Part shown: positions 5,797 to 7,335 of the stretch, piece after piece | Position numbering within the stretch: the first letter of the stretch is position 1 | How the letters are laid out: every line of letters starts with the position of its first letter | Source: Candidatus Fermentibacteraceae bacterium | GTDB lineage: Bacteria; Fermentibacterota; Fermentibacteria; Fermentibacterales; JCC-6 | Assembly: GCA_029932015.1 (NCBI GenBank) | Contig: JAOZQW010000107.1 | Coordinates: forward strand, 1 to 7,335 | Length of the DNA stretch: 7,335 bases | Direction: 5' to 3' | The notes under the pieces: model-generated | Databases searched by the model: none | The model's input: only the letters and a program-made list of their open reading frames with translations | Told to the model about the DNA's origin: nothing | Translations under genes and position numbers: made by a program

Positions 5797-6845
5797 TGAT
5801 CCTCAGTCTAAAGAACATTCACCTCACAAGGGAGCGCAGCAGTATCCTTGCCGGAGTTTCACTCGACGTGGAGCTCGGCTCCTTCTTCGTTCTGATGGGA
5901 CCTACTGGATGCGGGAAGACCACTCTTCTTCGCATTGCAGGACTGCTGGATGTACCCGATTCAGGCGAAGTCCTATTTCGTGGTGCGTCCGTACCGCGGA
6001 AGGGAAGAGAACGGCTCGGTGTCCGCAGAAAGATGGCAACCATGTTCCAGGATCCGGTGATGTTCAAGGGAACCGTCTTCTCCAACATCGCCTGGGGACT
6101 GAGAATTCGCGGGTGCAGTCAACGGGAAACAGCATTGAGAGTTGGAGAGGTGCTTGAACTGGTCGGGCTTGAGGGCTTCGAAGAAAGGGACGCATCAACT
6201 CTCTCCGGTGGGGAGACCCGGAGGACTGCCCTTGCAAGAGCGCTCGTTCTCGATCCCGAACTGCTTATCCTGGACGAACCGACTACATCACTGCATCAGT
6301 CATTCAAGCGGGAACTCCTTGGCAGGATAAAGGAGATACACGATCGGACTGATATGACCTTTCTCATGGCAACGCATGATTTCACTGATGCGCTGGCAGT
6401 AGGGGATACTGGAGCCGTAATGAGGGATGGAAATATCGAGCAGTCTGGCTCCATGGATAAAATTCTCTTCAGCCCCCGGAATCGCTTCATGGCTTCATTC
6501 ACGGGGATGAGAAATATCCTGCCTGCTGAGTTTTGCGCTTCTGAAGCTCTTGTGCGCGACCTCAGCATCAGGCATACTGAAGAGAAGAGTGGCCATGGAT
6601 TCCTCGCTGTACCCCCAGAGGTTATTGTGATATCTACTGCGCCGACCGTCACAAGTGAACGGAATCGATTCATCGGAATAGTGAGATCCATCACGAGAAA
6701 CGGCACCACCTGGGATGTTGAACTTGACATTTCGGGAATTCTATTAACCGCAGCAGTCACAACAGGAGCGCTTGACGAACTCGGAGTATCGCCGGGTTCA
6801 CAGGTACATGTTTCTTTCAAAGCCAGTGCGGTGCATGTATTCTGA
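5793..6845 (+). CDS. tupC: Tungstate ABC transporter ATP-binding protein with C-terminal TOBE/Mop-type domain
   Basis: A 350-residue ABC ATPase. Motifs: Walker A GPTGCGKTT (36-44), Q-loop Q86 in MFQDP, signature LSGGE (137-141), Walker B LLILDE (157-162) and H-loop H195 in ATHD. The D-loop reads SLHQ where SLD/ALD is usual, so the normal Asp is His168. After about residue 230 the protein continues into a C-terminal region whose last 60 residues (291-350, NRFIGIVRSI to AVHVF) look like a TOBE/Mop beta-barrel. In ModC-type ATPases such domains bind oxyanion and shut down transport when the metal is plentiful; the same feedback is plausible here. The start overlaps the tupB stop (ATGA); a second ATG three bases on is equally possible. 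Neighbours identify it as the tungstate importer's ATPase, although by architecture it resembles ModC/WtpC. Confidence 0.92.
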   Translation: MMILSLKNIHLTRERSSILAGVSLDVELGSFFVLMGPTGCGKTTLLRIAGLLDVPDSGEVLFRGASVPRKGRERLGVRRKMATMFQDPVMFKGTVFSNIAWGLRIRGCSQRETALRVGEVLELVGLEGFEERDASTLSGGETRRTALARALVLDPELLILDEPTTSLHQSFKRELLGRIKEIHDRTDMTFLMATHDFTDALAVGDTGAVMRDGNIEQSGSMDKILFSPRNRFMASFTGMRNILPAEFCASEALVRDLSIRHTEEKSGHGFLAVPPEVIVISTAPTVTSERNRFIGIVRSITRNGTTWDVELDISGILLTAAVTTGALDELGVSPGSQVHVSFKASAVHVF

Positions 6846-6855
6846 GGGGGATAGA

Positions 6856-7335
6856 ATGAAGTGTCTTTCCGTTGTCGGGACCACATCAATGAGAAACGCG
6901 TTCAAAGAGATATTTCTTCAAAAACTGCCCGACAAGTCTGTTGGGATCCTGCACATGAATGCCGAGGGCAGTCCCGAAATGAAGGTTACCGGGAGGGGTA
7001 GCCTCGAAGATTGCATCAGCTCACGCGCTCCTGATATAGTCCTGCTGGACATCATGCACGATCTCGCGGTTCCCGTAGTGTTTTGTCGCAGTGAAGTGGA
7101 TATTCCGTGGGAGCCGCTCGAGCTCGCTCGATTCACCAACAACCGGGATGATGAGCCCCAGATCACTCTCAGGGAGAGATCAGATCCAGTCAGCCTGGAA
7201 GAGGGATGCGTGTACCTGTATGAAAGATCATTCCATTTCCTTCCACAATTGACCCTGGATCAGTGCGGCAGATGCGGGAACGACTGCAGAGAACTGGCGG
7301 AGGCAGTGGTTATGGGAGAGCGAAAAGCAGAGGAA
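6856..7335 (+). CDS. Putative MobB-like cofactor protein with [4Fe-4S] motif, C-terminus beyond the right edge
   Basis: The first 160 residues are visible with no stop. The start at 6856 is ten bases after tupC and preceded by GGGGG (6846-6850), so it belongs to the tup operon. The N-terminus (KCLSVVGTTSMRNAF, 2-16) has the strand-loop-helix look of a MobB-type P-loop protein, but the loop lacks the GKT/S needed for a Walker A. A second strand-like segment, APDIVLLDI (58-66), and PVVFCRSEVDIPW follow. Near the visible end C137, C140 and C144 form CGRCGNDC, followed by RELAEAVVMGE, resembling the CxxCxxxC...GE...C pattern of small [4Fe-4S] domains, such as that in RnfB-type proteins and at the end of some anaerobes' MobB proteins. 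A fourth cysteine would be just past the edge. A role in tungstopterin nucleotide attachment or insertion is inferred from context only; the protein could be an unrelated Fe-S protein. Confidence 0.6.
   Translation, partial: MKCLSVVGTTSMRNAFKEIFLQKLPDKSVGILHMNAEGSPEMKVTGRGSLEDCISSRAPDIVLLDIMHDLAVPVVFCRSEVDIPWEPLELARFTNNRDDEPQITLRERSDPVSLEEGCVYLYERSFHFLPQLTLDQCGRCGNDCRELAEAVVMGERKAEE

Overview
The window reads as a tungsten-enzyme neighbourhood from an anaerobic bacterium. Base composition is moderately GC-rich, genes are tightly packed and Shine-Dalgarno sites are mostly clear. The content (tungstate ABC uptake, an aldehyde:ferredoxin oxidoreductase-type domain, a NADH-oxidoreductase module of the NuoE/NuoF type) fits a fermentative or syntrophic anaerobe. 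I cannot name the species; an uncultivated lineage is possible but is only a guess.

Left part (1-2149, minus strand): one operon read right to left. It has a gene holding only the N-terminal domain of the aldehyde:ferredoxin oxidoreductase (AOR) family, then a NuoE-like [2Fe-2S] subunit, then a NuoF/HydB-like FMN and NAD(H)-binding subunit that runs off the left edge. Junctions are extremely tight: stop next to start, with ribosome sites inside the preceding reading frame. The Fe-S and catalytic C-terminal part of the AOR is not in the window.

Middle (2150-4192): a 176-bp divergent intergenic region with two small inverted repeats, then a plus-strand ThiF-family E1-like adenylyltransferase. 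A REP-associated tyrosine transposase (RAYT, Y1/IS200-like HUH superfamily) follows in convergent orientation. I find a 33-bp, 30/33-identical inverted repeat at its two ends (2919-2951 and 4051-4083). The last six residues and the stop codon of the thiF gene lie inside the left repeat, so the element appears to have rewritten the end of thiF. A ModE-like operator candidate touches the right repeat, ahead of the tungstate genes.

Right part (4193-7335, plus strand): tupA (tungstate-binding lipoprotein), tupB (permease), tupC (ATPase with a C-terminal TOBE/Mop-type domain), and a partial gene for a protein with a CxxCxxxC Fe-S motif that may be a degenerate MobB-like cofactor protein.

Together (inference): TupABC imports tungstate; the ThiF-like and MobB-like proteins may serve sulfur transfer or pterin-cofactor assembly; the split AOR-type enzyme uses the cofactor and passes electrons through the NuoE/NuoF-like module to NAD(P)+ and possibly ferredoxin.
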